From: Chionis minor
Lineage: Eukaryota > Chordata > Aves > Charadriiformes > Chionididae
Direction of reading: 5' to 3'
Assembly: GCA_013398295.1 (NCBI GenBank)
Contig: VZSF01001351.1
Coordinates: 1-64,000, forward strand
Length of the DNA: 64,000 nt
Part shown: one piece after another, positions 36,801 through 51,800 of the stretch
How positions within the stretch are numbered: position 1 is the first letter of the stretch
Layout: each line of letters starts with the position of its first letter
Position numbers and translations under genes: made by a program
The notes under the pieces: model-generated
Seen by the model: only the letters and a program-made list of their open reading frames with translations
What the model was told of the DNA's origin: nothing
Database searches by the model: none

Positions 36801-39800
36801 GCAATGCTGATCCTTTTAGCCTTATTCCTTGAAGTATTCAGATGAATTAGTGTCACGTGTGTGAGGACATCAAGCCAATCTATGTTATGATTAAGTGTAA
36901 GTTAAATGGTACGGTTTGTGTTCTACTGTATCTTTTTGGTGAAAGACCTGAGTGCAGAACAATGAGGTCTTTAGCTGAATGGTGATGGAAAAAAAACCCC
37001 TGGATATTAAGTTATGGCAACATTTTACAAAACTTTTTTTATCCTTTTGACAGTGTTCCTTTTTTAACCACAAGGACTTCATGATCTTGCAGTCACTACT
37101 AATTCCAAAATATTTTTGATACTTTACAGGGGGAAAAAAAAGATGATCTAGATTATAATCAATGTCATATGATTGAATAGCATTTAATAGTTGTTGAACC
37201 AAAGTAGGGCAGGGGGGATACCAGTAGATACTTTTGAGGACAGGACTGCCATTCAGAGCAACCTAGACAGTATGAAGGAGTGGACCTCCAGCAACCTTCT
37301 GAAATTCAACTGAGACAAACACAAAGTTTTTCTCATGGGAAGAGGGAAATCACTGCAACAATACAAGCCGGAGCCTGGCTGGTTGGGGAGCAGCTCTGCT
37401 GAGAAGTGCTGGTGGCTGGCAAGGGCAGGAACCAGCAGTGTGCCCTGGCAGCAAAGGCTGAGAGCAACCAGGTGTGTACTAAGAGAAGCATGGCCAGGAG
37501 ATCCAGGGGAGTGACTATCCCCTTCTCTTCACTCTTGTGGGACCACAGCTGGTATCCTGCATCCAGTTTTGGGCCCTCCAGTAGAGGAAAGACATGAATT
37601 ATGCAGCAGCAGAGATGTGAGGGTAATTAATAGATTAGAAATTTGGCTGCACCTGGGAATGGACAGGAAGGAGTTAGGGCTTCTCCCAGGAAAAAGGTGG
37701 CAGGCTCAACTAAAATGCTTCTACGCTAAGGCATGCAGCATGGGCAGTAAACAGGAGGAGCTGGAAGCCATTGTGCAGCAGGTGTGATGTAGATGTCATC
37801 ACAGAAACATGGTGGGATAGCTCGCATGACTGGAGTGCTGCAGTGGATGTCTGTAAACTCTTCAGGAGGGGTAGGCAAGGAAGGAGAGGTGGTGGGGTAG
37901 CCCTGTACGTTAAGGAGTGTTATGAATGTCTGGAACTTAATGATGGTGACAGTGGGGTTAAGTGTTTATGGATAAGAATCAGGGGGAAGGCCAACAAGGC
38001 AGACATCATGTGTGAGTCTGTTACAGACCACCCAACCAGGATGAAGAGGCAGATGAAATATTCTACAAGCAGCTGAGGGAAGTCTCACAATCCCTAGCCT
38101 TTGTCCTCATGGGGGACTTCAACTCACCAGATGTCTGCTGGAAATACCATACAGTTGAGAGGGAACAGTCTGGTGATTCCTGGAGTGTGTTGAGGATAAC
38201 TTCCTGACATAGCTGGTGAGGGAGCCAACTAGGGAAGATGCCTTGCTGAACCTGTTGTTTGTGAACAGAGAAGGACTTGTGGGGAATGTGACAGTTGGAG
38301 GCTGTTTGAGCAATCATGAAATTGTAAGAGTTTTCGATTCTTGGAGTAGCAAGGAGGGGGTCAGCAGGACTACGTCCTTGGAATTCTGGAGAGCGGACTT
38401 TGGTCTTTTTGGGAGCCTTGTTGACAGAGTCCCTTGGGAGGCAGTCCTGAAGGGTAAAGGAATCCAGGAAGTCTGGATATTTTTCAAGAAGAAAATCTTA
38501 AAGATGCAGGAGCAGGCCGCCCCCATGTGCCGAAAAATGAGCCATTGGGGAAGAAGACTGGCCTGGCTGAACAGAGAGCTATGGTTGCAGCTCAGGAGAA
38601 TTTATGGCCTTTGGAGGAAAGGGCAGACCACTCCTGAGGACTACAAAGATGTTGTGAGGCTGTGTAGGGAGAAAATCAGAAGGACCAAAGCCCAACTATA
38701 AACTTGGTCTGGCTTCTACTGTTAAGGACAATAAAAAAATTATAAATATATTAGCAATAAAAGGAGGACTAAGGAGAATCTCTATTCTTTATTAGATGGG
38801 GATGGAAACATAGTGACAGAGGATGAGGAAAAGGCTGAGGTACTTAATATCTTCTTTCCCTGACTCTTTAACACCAGGACCAGTTGTTCCCTGAGTATGC
38901 AGCCCTGTGATCTAGTAGATAGGGTTGAGGTGCAGAATGAAGCCCCCATAATCCAAGGGTAAATGGTGAGGGACCTGCTACAGCACCTAGACATACACAA
39001 GTCTACAGGGCCGGATGGATCCCACCTCAGGGTACTGAGGGAGCTGGCAAAAGTGCTTACCAATCCACTTTCCATCATTTATTAGCAGTCATTGCTAACT
39101 GAGGAGGTCCCAGTTGACTGGAAGTTAGCAAATGTGATGCCCATCCACAAGGACTGGAAGGAGGATCTGGGGAATACAGGCCTGTCAGTCTGACCTCGGT
39201 GCCAGGGAAGGCTGTGGAACAGGTCATCTTGGGTGCCATTACATAGCACATGCAGGACAACCAGGTGATGAGGCATAGTCAACATGGGTTCATGAAAGGC
39301 AGGTCCTGCAAGGTGACCCGCTTGGTGGATGAGGGAAAGGCTGTGGATGTTGTTTACCTGGACTTTAGTGAAGCCTTTGACAGTTTCCCACAGCATTCTC
39401 CTGGAGAAACTGGCTGCTTATGGCTTGGATGGGTGTACTCTTTGCTGGGTCAGAAACTGGCTGGATGACCGGGCCCAAAAAATGGTAGTGAATAGCATTA
39501 AATCCAGTTGGTGGCCAGTCACAAATGGTGTTCCCCAGGGCTCGGTATTGAGGCTGGTTCTCTTTAGCATATTTATGAATGACCTGGACGAGGGGATTGA
39601 GTGCACCCTCAGTAAGTTTGCAGAGGACACCAAGTTAGGTGGAAATGCTGGACTGCTTGAGGGTAGGAAGGCCCTACAGAGGGATCTGGACAGGCTGGAT
39701 CGATGTGCTGAGGCCAATGGTATGAGGTTCAACAAGGCCAAGTGCTGCATTCTGCACTTGGGTCACAACAACCCCATGCAGTGCTACAGGCTTGGGGAAG

Positions 39801-42800
39801 AGCAGCTGGAAAGCTGCCCAGCAGAAAAGTACCTGGGGGTGTTTGTTGACAGCCAGCTGAATGTGAGCCAGCAGTGTGCCCAGGTGGCCAAGAAGGCCAA
39901 CAGCAGCCTGGCCTGTCTCAGGAATAGTGTGCTGAGAGGGACTATGGCAGTGATCATACCCCTGTACTCAGCACTGGTGAGGCCCCACCTTGAATACTGC
40001 ATTCAGTTTTGGGCCCCTCACTAGAAGAGACATTGAAGTGCTGGAGCGTGTCCAGGGAAGGGCAACAAAGCCGGTGAAGGGTCTAGAGCACACATCTTAT
40101 GAGGAGCGGCTGAGGGAACTGGGGTGGTTTCCTCTGGAGAAAAGGAGGCTGAGGAGACCTTACCACTCTCTACAATTACCTGAAAGGAGCTTGTAGAGAG
40201 GCGGGGGTCGGTCTCTTCTCCCAAGCAGCAAGTGATAGGACTAGGGGAGATGACCTCAAATTGCACCAGGGAAGGGTTTGGATGGATATTAGGAAAAATT
40301 TCTTCACAGAAGGGGTTATCAAGCATTGGAACAGGCTGCTTAGGGGAGCGGAGAAATCGCCATCTCTGGAGGTATTTAAAAGATGGGTAGATGTGGTGCT
40401 TAGAGACATGGCTTAGTGGTGGTTTTGGCAGTGTTAGGTTGATGGTTGGACACAATGACCTTAAAGGTCCCTTCCAACCTAGACGATTCTATGATTCTAT
40501 CTAGAGTGAATTTAACAGGTTCCCCAAGCTGATCAGGGGCTGGGTGCTTGTTCTGTGAGAGAGTCTGAGGGATCCGGGCTTGTTCAGCTTGCAGAAAAGA
40601 AGGATTTTGAGGGATGTCACAACAGCCTGCTGTACCTGCCAGGAGATCACCAAGAAGGCAGAGCCAGGCCCCTCACAGAGGTCCATGGTGGGAGGATAAG
40701 AGTCAACAGCTGTAAATGGAAACAGGAGAGGGTCAATCTGGATGTAAGAAAAAAACCCCACTGGGCTCCCTCCAGTTGAAATACTGTTAGTACCCTTGCT
40801 TTAAAATGTTCCTGGATGATGCTCTGAGTTCAGAAAGCTTTTTTCTTTGAGTGTGAATTATCTCTCCCACTTGTACCTAGGAGTAATATCGATTGTAGTT
40901 TTCTGAAAATCACTTTTAAAAGGAGGACCTTTGTAACTTTCTAATACCTGAAATTCTTTATATGTTGTTTTCTCCTTCATTTCTTGCTTCTTCATTTCTT
41001 CAACTGACATTCTATCACCTCTCAAATGGGATCTTTTTTTTTTTAGGATATTTTTATTTAGTTCATGTTTTCAATAGCAGTATTTAAATAAAGATTTAAT
41101 TCTGTAAGCACTAGAAATGTATCATATAACAGTGAAAAACGTGAAGGGATTTAATGCTGATTAAGAAATGCTTTTGTAGTGCTGTATTGCAACTGCAGCG
41201 ACTTTCAGAGTGCATGCAGTGTCTCCTCCATGCTTTCACACCTGTGACAGGCCGACCAACTTCTGTACGTTTTTCTACGTTTATCTCAATCCAATTTCTT
41301 TTGATATAACCTAGATACAGAAATTGTTTAAGAACAAAAGGGTTTTTTTCTTCTCTCTTTTACATAAATACTATGCAGTGGATCAACTAAGCAGTTTAAA
41401 GGTCACATTTTCATCTTTTGTAATGAAAATATAAGAGAGCAAACAACAAAAAGGCTCTGTATAAAATCTTTGGATTGTTCCGAGTATTTCATAGAATGTG
41501 GTTCTTTCAAATCTGGGAATTAAATTTACAGTCTGTAATCCCAGACTTCAAATAATACTGTTTAGAATCCTAAGCCACTTCTGCCTAAGCTAGTTCTGGA
41601 ACTGAAGTGACAAATGGAGCATGTTGCAAAGATTTTGAAATTGACTGTTTGTAAGCTGGGAAGAGTGGGCTAACAAGAACCTTATGAAGTTCATCAAGCA
41701 CAAGTGTTAAGGTTTTGCACCTGGGAAAACATAATCCAGGAATGCAGCACAGTCTGGGATCTACCTGGCTGGGGAGCAGCTCTGTGGAAAGGGACCTGGG
41801 GGTCCTGGTGGATGAGCAGCTCAGTATGAGTGAACAGTGGGCTGCTGCGGCAAAGAAAGCCAACAGGATGCTGGGTTGCACCAACAAGGGCATCATCACC
41901 AGAGAAAAAGCAGTCATTATCCCACTCTACTTGGCGCTTGCCAGGCCACACCTGGAACACTGTGTTCAGTTTTGGTCCTTGCTATATAAAACAGATGTGG
42001 ACAGGCTGGAGAGAGAGAGACCAGGGAAGGGCCACCAGGTTGATCAAAGGACTGGGAAGCCTGCCATATGAGGAAAGGCTGAGAGAATTGGGTTTGTTCA
42101 GCCTTCAGAAAAGAAGGCTTAGGGGACACGTTATCACTATGCTGCAGTATTTAAAGTGTCTACAAAGAAGATGGAGACTCTCGTTTTACAAAGAGTTACA
42201 TGGAAAAGAGGAGAGGCAATTGGTATAAGTTACTCCTGGGGAGATTCTGATTGGACACAAGAGGAAAATTTTTCCCAATGAGAATAAACAGCCATTGCAA
42301 TAATCTTCCCAGGGAAGTGGTGAATTCCCCAATATTGAACACTGTTAAGATTGATTCAGACAGTGACATCTTGTCTAGACCGTGCTTTTGCCGAGAAAGG
42401 TTGGACCAGATGATCCTTGAGGTCCCTTCCAACCTGGTATTCTATGATTCCGTGATAGGACTAACACTAGGAACAGGATTGCTACATCACAACTAACAGA
42501 CAGCTTGCAGAGTTTAAGAAATATTTCTGCATGATTGTGTGCTGAACTGTGCAGAACATGTCCTAATTCAGATATGAAGTCATCTGAAATTTCTTACATG
42601 TAAAAACTGCATTTAACCTGACTGTGCCAGAGAAACACAGCTACTTTACTGTACTAAATGGCCAAACAGTGTTATAAAATGGAAGTGCTGATAGAATTCT
42701 TGCTATAAAATATCCTATATTGCACGAAAGGTAGGAGAGGAATGGAAGTTTTACTAAATCTTCAATATCAAACACATTTTAATCTCTACTTGTCCTAGGA

Positions 42801-45800
42801 TGATTCATCTGGTGGATGTACTGACATCTTTTCACAAGGTCTTCGAAATGAAGAAAGTATTTTGAAAAGAGTTACTTAATACAAATTAAATATATACACA
42901 AAATGATAAAAGATTACACACAAAATTTACTTTCTTCCATTGTCATAGTTCACTAATGCTATCAACCGCAGTGCTATGGGCAGTGAGCTTTCATACCAAA
43001 CTGCAGATCACCCGAGTCAGTTTCATAATTTTTCAGAACTTCATTCCTAAAAAAAGTATAATTTGAATATAAGCATAAATCGGGTACATTGACAGTTCGT
43101 TAACTGTATATTGGTAGTGTAAAACCTCAAACAAACAAGATGCACAGATGGAAAAAACCACAAACCAACTGAAACATTCCCACAGTGAACAAAAAGGCAC
43201 GTAGTTCTTAAGATGAAGAGAACTTTCTGAGCTGCACCCCAGGTGGTAGTACAGAGTTGACCTTAGTGATCTTGCCTCCTGGTAAACTGAAATATTTCCT
43301 CTTGACTAATTTACACTTCATGACAACTGATACTAGTTATCCTGAGGTAAGAAGAGGAGCTTTCTTAACAGAAGGAAAGGGAAGGGTGAAAGTTCAGAAA
43401 ACGTTGCTCTGCCTGAAAAAATGAAAATTGTTAACAAAGGGCTTAAGGGTAGCCTTTACAACAGTCAGACACTGAAAATATCAGTAATTTGCATTGAGTT
43501 ATTATATAGTCCTGGCACAAAAAGACAATATATGATTCTACTTCTGAGTTTCAGCACAAGGGGCGGAGCTTAGGTGATGATCAACAGGAAAAGAAAATAC
43601 ACATTACAATATGACATGCAAGGTTTAGACTTGTTGATTGTGACATGGATTATTACTGGAGAATCTGATCCTGTCAGTCATCAGTCAATGGTTAAGTTAT
43701 TATAAACTTCAGAATGAATAAGAGGAAATATTTCACTGTATTGAAGGTTAAGTGCCTTAGCTTGACCTTTCCCCTCTCTCTTAGCTTTAAAAACTGTATT
43801 TTAAATAAGGCATTCACAATTTCATTTTTTTCGTATCTTCTTAGGGGTTAGATAGTTTGAAATTCTGTATACTGTTGTGCTTTTCCTTAAATATAGGTTC
43901 CAAATCTGAATGTCACCATTAACATAATGTTTCATTGTGAGCATCTGAATTCGGGAGGTGAAGTGCTGTGTTTCAACTCCATTGAGGAGAAAATGTTAAA
44001 TATTTTGGTATTGATAAGCAAAAGTGATTAGCTCCAAAGATGCAANTATGAGGAAAGGCTGAGAGAATTGGGTTTGTTCAGCCTTCAGAAAAGAAGGCTT
44101 AGGGGACACGTTATCACTATGCTGCAGTATTTAAAGTGTCTACAAAGAAGATGGAGACTCTCGTTTTACAAAGAGTTACATGGAAAAGAGGAGAGGCAAT
44201 TGGTATAAGTTACTCCTGGGGAGATTCTGATTGGACACAAGAGGAAAATTTTTCCCAATGAGAATAAACAGCCATTGCAATAATCTTCCCAGGGAAGTGG
44301 TGAATTCCCCAATATTGAACACTGTTAAGATTGATTCAGACAGTGACATCTTGTCTAGACCGTGCTTTTGCCGAGAAAGGTTGGACCAGATGATCCTTGA
44401 GGTCCCTTCCAACCTGGTATTCTATGATTCCGTGATAGGACTAACACTAGGAACAGGATTGCTACATCACAACTAACAGACAGCTTGCAGAGTTTAAGAA
44501 ATATTTCTGCATGATTGTGTGCTGAACTGTGCAGAACATGTCCTAATTCAGATATGAAGTCATCTGAAATTTCTTACATGTAAAAACTGCATTTAACCTG
44601 ACTGTGCCAGAGAAACACAGCTACTTTACTGTACTAAATGGCCAAACAGTGTTATAAAATGGAAGTGCTGATAGAATTCTTGCTATAAAATATCCTATAT
44701 TGCACGAAAGGTAGGAGAGGAATGGAAGTTTTACTAAATCTTCAATATCAAACACATTTTAATCTCTACTTGTCCTAGGATGATTCATCTGGTGGATGTA
44801 CTGACATCTTTTCACAAGGTCTTCGAAATGAAGAAAGTATTTTGAAAAGAGTTACTTAATACAAATTAAATATATACACAAAATGATAAAAGATTACACA
44901 CAAAATTTACTTTCTTCCATTGTCATAGTTCACTAATGCTATCAACCGCAGTGCTATGGGCAGTGAGCTTTCATACCAAACTGCAGATCACCCGAGTCAG
45001 TTTCATAATTTTTCAGAACTTCATTCCTAAAAAAAGTATAATTTGAATATAAGCATAAATCGGGTACATTGACAGTTCGTTAACTGTATATTGGTAGTGT
45101 AAAACCTCAAACAAACAAGATGCACAGATGGAAAAAACCACAAACCAACTGAAACATTCCCACAGTGAACAAAAAGGCACGTAGTTCTTAAGATGAAGAG
45201 AACTTTCTGAGCTGCACCCCAGGTGGTAGTACAGAGTTGACCTTAGTGATCTTGCCTCCTGGTAAACTGAAATATTTCCTCTTGACTAATTTACACTTCA
45301 TGACAACTGATACTAGTTATCCTGAGGTAAGAAGAGGAGCTTTCTTAACAGAAGGAAAGGGAAGGGTGAAAGTTCAGAAAACGTTGCTCTGCCTGAAAAA
45401 ATGAAAATTGTTAACAAAGGGCTTAAGGGTAGCCTTTACAACAGTCAGACACTGAAAATATCAGTAATTTGCATTGAGTTATTATATAGTCCTGGCACAA
45501 AAAGACAATATATGATTCTACTTCTGAGTTTCAGCACAAGGGGCGGAGCTTAGGTGATGATCAACAGGAAAAGAAAATACACATTACAATATGACATGCA
45601 AGGTTTAGACTTGTTGATTGTGACATGGATTATTACTGGAGAATCTGATCCTGTCAGTCATCAGTCAATGGTTAAGTTATTATAAACTTCAGAATGAATA
45701 AGAGGAAATATTTCACTGTATTGAAGGTTAAGTGCCTTAGCTTGACCTTTCCCCTCTCTCTTAGCTTTAAAAACTGTATTTTAAATAAGGCATTCACAAT

Positions 45801-48800
45801 TTCATTTTTTTCGTATCTTCTTAGGGGTTAGATAGTTTGAAATTCTGTATACTGTTGTGCTTTTCCTTAAATATAGGTTCCAAATCTGAATGTCACCATT
45901 AACATAATGTTTCATTGTGAGCATCTGAATTCGGGAGGTGAAGTGCTGTGTTTCAACTCCATTGAGGAGAAAATGTTAAATATTTTGGTATTGATAAGCA
46001 AAAGTGATTAGCTCCAAAGATGCAAAGAGGAGACAAAGAGCCATTTTTTTTTTCTTGAATCTGCATAGATATACACTAAATGGCATCAAATCAACCCTGG
46101 CAGTTACTATTAGCCTGCAGCTATAGCAACACCTTTTCCCCAGCAGGAACAGTTGTAGAGCAAGGAGTCTTAGCAGTAGTAGCCACAGGGGTATACCTGG
46201 AGAGAATATTAAAAATGTCTGTACGCAGCATTGTCATTTGATCGTGAGTGCTGAAATATAGAATGATTTCTCCAGCACAAAAAATCTATTAAAATTAATT
46301 CAGAAATACCTCTGGGATAGATTTGGTGTTGAAGAATTCTGCAAGATGTGCAAATACTTTCAGCTTTGATAAGGGAATTTATTAAAAGCCAAGGGAAAGT
46401 GGGTAACCAGAAAATTGAAACCGCCACAAATATCTACCATAGTCTAATACAGTATGAAACTATATTTACCTTAGCCTTTTTTTAAACATACTCTAATTTT
46501 AATAAGGAAAACCTCATAACAATTAGCAAATTTCAGGTTTGGTTTTATGGACATGTAACTGTTTAACAGCTAACAGCCTGTCCAGTGCACTCTTCTAGCA
46601 ATCTAATAAACCACTCGGGGATAGTCAGTATAATCACCATAGGTAACAATGAAACAGATAGTGTTAACATTAGGGTTATGTTCCTGTCAGTGCTCTTAAA
46701 ATCCACCTCAAGCCTCTCTTTATATAAAGAAGAAATCTTAATTAAAAAAAAAAAANACCAGCAGTGTCTATGTAATTATTTAGGTTTGCAAGTCATTTGG
46801 AGGGAAGTATGCAAAGTAGGAACTACATTGTTTGTCATAGTCTGTGCAATGCACAGTGTCAGTGGTCTTATGTGCAACAACGTGGAAGTATTTGTGTTAC
46901 TAGTTTGTCACTGGTACCCCCCCCCCCCCCCNCTAATACAGTATGAAACTATATTTACCTTAGCCTTTTTTTAAACATACTCTAATTTTAATAAGGAAAA
47001 CCTCATAACAATTAGCAAATTTCAGGTTTGGTTTTATGGACATGTAACTGTTTAACAGCTAACAGCCTGTCCAGTGCACTCTTCTAGCAATCTAATAAAC
47101 CACTCGGGGATAGTCAGTATAATCACCATAGGTAACAATGAAACAGATAGTGTTAACATTAGGGTTATGTTCCTGTCAGTGCTCTTAAAATCCACCTCAA
47201 GCCTCTCTTTATATAAAGAAGAAATCTTAATTAAAAAAAAAAAATTATTTCACTAACATGTACATCAGGGAAAAGACTATGCATAACATACTGTACTGTT
47301 AACTTTCAGAACTGTCCTGGTTCCGGCAGGGACAGGGTTAATATCTGGCCCAGCACAGGTATTCCACACCACGTGACGCCATTCCCAGTATTTAGGGGGA
47401 GCCGGCCGGGGAGGGGAGTTCCCAGTTTGGGAGCGGGCGGGGACGGTCCGGGTCCGGTCGGTGCGCGTCGGTACGGTACCCCTATTTATACATTCCTCTG
47501 TCAGTACTATTGTTGTTTTGTCAATTTTTTTTCTTTTTTTTTGTTCTGTTAAATTGCTTTTTATCTCAACCCACGAGTTTTTGCCTTTTTATTCCAATTT
47601 TCCCTCGCTGCTGCGAGGTTTGGGTGAGCGGCCGCGTGGTTCTTTGTGCCGGCTGAGGCCAAACCACGACAGTCCTTTTTGGCGCCCAACGTGGGGCACG
47701 AAGGGTTGAGATAACGGCAGATCCGACCAGAGCTTGTTAAAACGAATTTGTTGTATATGTTTGTTACATTAAGCTAAATAGTCACCGGTCAGGATGTTGT
47801 TTTGTTTGTTCTCATGGCTGTGTTATGTAAATTCCTACNNNNNNNNNNNNNNNNNNNNNNNNNNNNNNNNNNNNNNNNNNNNNNNNNNNNNNNNNNNNNN
47901 NNNNNNNNNNNNNNNNNNNNNNNNNNNNNNNNNNNNNNNNNNNNNNNNNNNNNNNNNNNNNNNNNNNNNNNNNNNNNNNNNNNNNNNNNNNNNNNNNNNN
48001 NNNNNNNNNNNNNNNNNNNNNNNNNNNNNNNNNNNNNNNNNNNNNNNNNNNNNNTCTGTTTCAAGTACTGTGTAATTTCCAACTAGTGAAACAAACAGTG
48101 GAGTGGATCCTACGAGTAATTCACAGTTTTGTTTCACACCCTGAATGTTTACCAAAGCATTATCCATCTTATGCACAGAATAAGGCAATAATGTAATATT
48201 ACAGTCTTTTTGTGCACAAATCTCTCAAATATTTCACTTTCCTGCCTCAGTATTTTAGGGCTCTGATCCCTTTGCTCTTAGAATGCCTTCCCATTCACGA
48301 TCTCCAAGTTTGGTATTCTTGTCCAGATATTTTCCATGTATTTACCTATACCCCTGAAGTCCTACTGTTACATTTTGCTATCTACTTATTTCTCTCAGCC
48401 TTTCTTCTGCATGTGAATCAAATATCTTCATTTCTTGGGCTGTTGGAACATAAGTCAATCAAAATTAGATTAAGATCTCATCCAGGATAAGAAAAGCTTT
48501 GAACAATAGTTAGAAGGCAAGTTGGAATTTTTCACAGAATAAGAGAATCATCTAGGTTTGAAGAGGCCTTTAAGATCATTGGGTCCAACCATCAACCTAA
48601 CACTGCCAAAACCACCACTAAACCATGTCCCTCAGCACCACGTCTACCCGTCTTTTAAATACCTCCAGGCATGGTGATTCTGCCACTTCCTTGGGCAGCC
48701 TGTTCTAATGCTTGATAACCCTTTCTGTAAAGAAACTTTTCCTAATATCCATCCTAAACCTCCCCTGGCACAACTTGAGGCCATTTCCCCTTCTCCTGTT

Positions 48801-51800
48801 GACTGTTACTTGGGAGAAGAGACTGACCCCCGCCTCTCTACAACCTCCTCTCAGGTAGTTGCAGAGATTGGTAAGGTCTTCCCTCAGCCTCCTTTTCTAC
48901 AGGATAAACAACCCCAGTTCCCTCAGCCACTCCTAATAGGACTTGCAAATATACAGATATACAAAACATTGCTTTTCGTTAAGCTAAATAATATAAATCT
49001 CAATACGTACTAACAAAAATACAAATGTTTTAATTGTAAAGTGGTATTCATTTATCTGAATGAACAGGTACATACAGTTTTTATAGGTTTTCAAGTTTGT
49101 ACAGATATAGAATATTTCCATGTTGTTATATGAAGAATTAAAGTAATTCTCTATAAAATTACTGCAAGTACAGGTAGAATCACATCTTTGCATTAATGAA
49201 ACACATCTAGAAGTGACATGTGAGAAGTCCAGTTAACTGGCAGTTTTTTTCCAAAAGTGACTAAATGTTTCAATTTAGGTGTCTAATGTCAGAAGAAGGG
49301 ACAATTTTCAAAAACACTGATAGTACTTGCTCTAAAAGTCAAATTAATTAACATGTTTAATGTTAGCTGTACAGAATAGAGACATCCAAACTCATTATTC
49401 ATATTTGAAATCCTTGGTTATTATTCATGAAGATTTGTTAAACCACTAACAACAACTTCACTTCAATTATTCTTTTTATCTAATTCGTTACATTCTCAAA
49501 TCCTCAATCTCTTCTTATTTTGCTGTGTTTATGAAGTGCTTTGAAGTGATTTAAAGTTATTCCTTTGGATGAAAGGGACTGTATTATTAAAATATCTCTA
49601 AAGTTACTGTGACATCAAACATCCCATTTCAGTTATCCTCATCTCCTTGCCTGGCTATGCATACAGGGAACAAACATAATTCACTACATGTGGATGTCTT
49701 TTCCTTTTCCAAACCATTGCTAAATTTGGGATTTCAGATCATTGCTTAGAACTGTGGGCTACATGAAGCGTTCTGGTTTGAAACTCTATCCTCTTATAGT
49801 AGATACAGTTATTGTAATTTTAGGAAAATTGATTAAAGGTATCTTACCAGAACCTCTGTACTTCTAGAATCCATATTGAAATTCAGTGACCTCTGTCATA
49901 GCACTTTTGGAAGAATTTAATGACATGTGAACGCCTTTATACATTTTTTATCTCAAGGTAGGAAACCTGTATTCGTCTTTGTCCTCAGCTCCCCAAATAA
50001 ACTCTGTAAAATGAAGTTGTGATTGTGATAAGTCTTCACTGAGGGCATATGTTGAGTACTGCTTTCCCTTTCCAATGAGGATCATGCTACTTTATTATTT
50101 CTTGTAAAACAACATTTAAAACTTGCTTGAAACATAAACTAAGAAAGTATTTGATTCAGGGAAAACAAAATTGCTAAGAAGGTGTAATTAAAGCCTCGTT
50201 TGGGCCATCATTTCCTGCATGTAAGCATGGTAGGTAGAAATAGAGAACTCCAGCCTTAAAACTTGAGCTCTTCAGGTTTACATGCACATTGTAAAGGAGA
50301 TAAATATGACAATCTGTTTCTGCTTTCCAGAGAAACATAAATGTTTTAGCACCTGAGAGTATTACTGTTCACAATGATCATGACGTTTAGACCAACTCAT
50401 TAAAGGCCTGCTTAGTTGTTAAGAAAGGTAAGGATTAAAGATTAAAAACTGATCAGAGTTTGGAATATTTAGATTTTCTCTAATGGGACATTGTTTTCAG
50501 TTATAAGTGAGTAACTACATGAAAAACAACACCACAGGGTTGTGCATGTATAATCAAGAGAAACAAGGCTACTTGATTGTAATTCTGAGAACAAATTATG
50601 GTGACAATAATTTCGATTCAAATCAGAGCAAGTCCTTTATTGCTCCCCTGGAAGTCCTTGGGAGCAGAAAACCTATATGCCTCACATCTTGGTGAATTAT
50701 GATCCTTCTCATCCATCACGAACCAATGAGAACATTTTACTCCACTGGCTCCTTTTATATATATCAGCTATTAACATAGATTGATAGACTATCATAGTTA
50801 TTGACTTCATTCGAGAGTTGTAATAAAAACAAAGCAACAGATGTGTATAATCTTCTTCATTTAAATACCTTTCAGACTCTGTGGATGAGCTGTTAAAATG
50901 TAGAGCAATTGAGTATTTTGGTGTGGCTGTGTGACATATGGTAAACAAGAAAGACTAATATGTGGGATGGTGTCTTCAGTGTAGTAATTTTTCTAGGTTG
51001 GGTTCAGTTTACTGCTATCCTGTTAGTAATCCTAGTACTTCACAATGTTGCAATCTAATACACCTTTTCTTTCAGTGCATCAGATGTGTCATGCAAATTT
51101 CGTACTGGCTACAAGCTACATTACAGATTTCAGATATGAGAATTAAGAAGTAATCAGGACTGCTTGCTAAGAAATTAATAGAAATTAGTAGTCAGAGCAG
51201 TTTCAGACACATAAGTCAATTTGAATCTGCTTTTCAGAGCAGCGATCATTCACAAATACATTCTAAGTTAATCTAAACTTTGGCTACAAAGTTGAGACTA
51301 GCAACATTTTTAATCTTAAGGAATAATGCAGTAGCAAGAGAGTGGTTATGAAGTGGCTTCACAAAGCCTCTCTTTCAAAATCATAGGCAAGAACGAGGGG
51401 AAACCTTTGCACTCTAGAATATGCAGTGTCCATTCTTAATAGATTCTAATTTGAGGTCATTATGTTATAAACTGCTAAGTAAAAGAATAGCCTATACAAA
51501 TACTATTAATTTTCCATTTCAAACATCTTTGCTGTTTAAAAAGTTCCCTCCTCTTTTCCTTCCTCAAGGCTTTCTGGCTTTGTTCCTGAGTCATCCATTA
51601 AAAACTGACAGGTTGACACTTTGCATATTGTGCATGTTGCTACGTAGACTAATAAACCAGTGCCTTGTTACCAAAAAACGCAGAGCAGTGCAAAGAAACA
51701 CAAATGCACATCAACTATTATTTTCCCTGTTAACATCAGGGCATCTGAATGCTTCAGTAGGCTTTTCCTGAGGGTTCCTGTGTGTGTTTTTAATTAATAG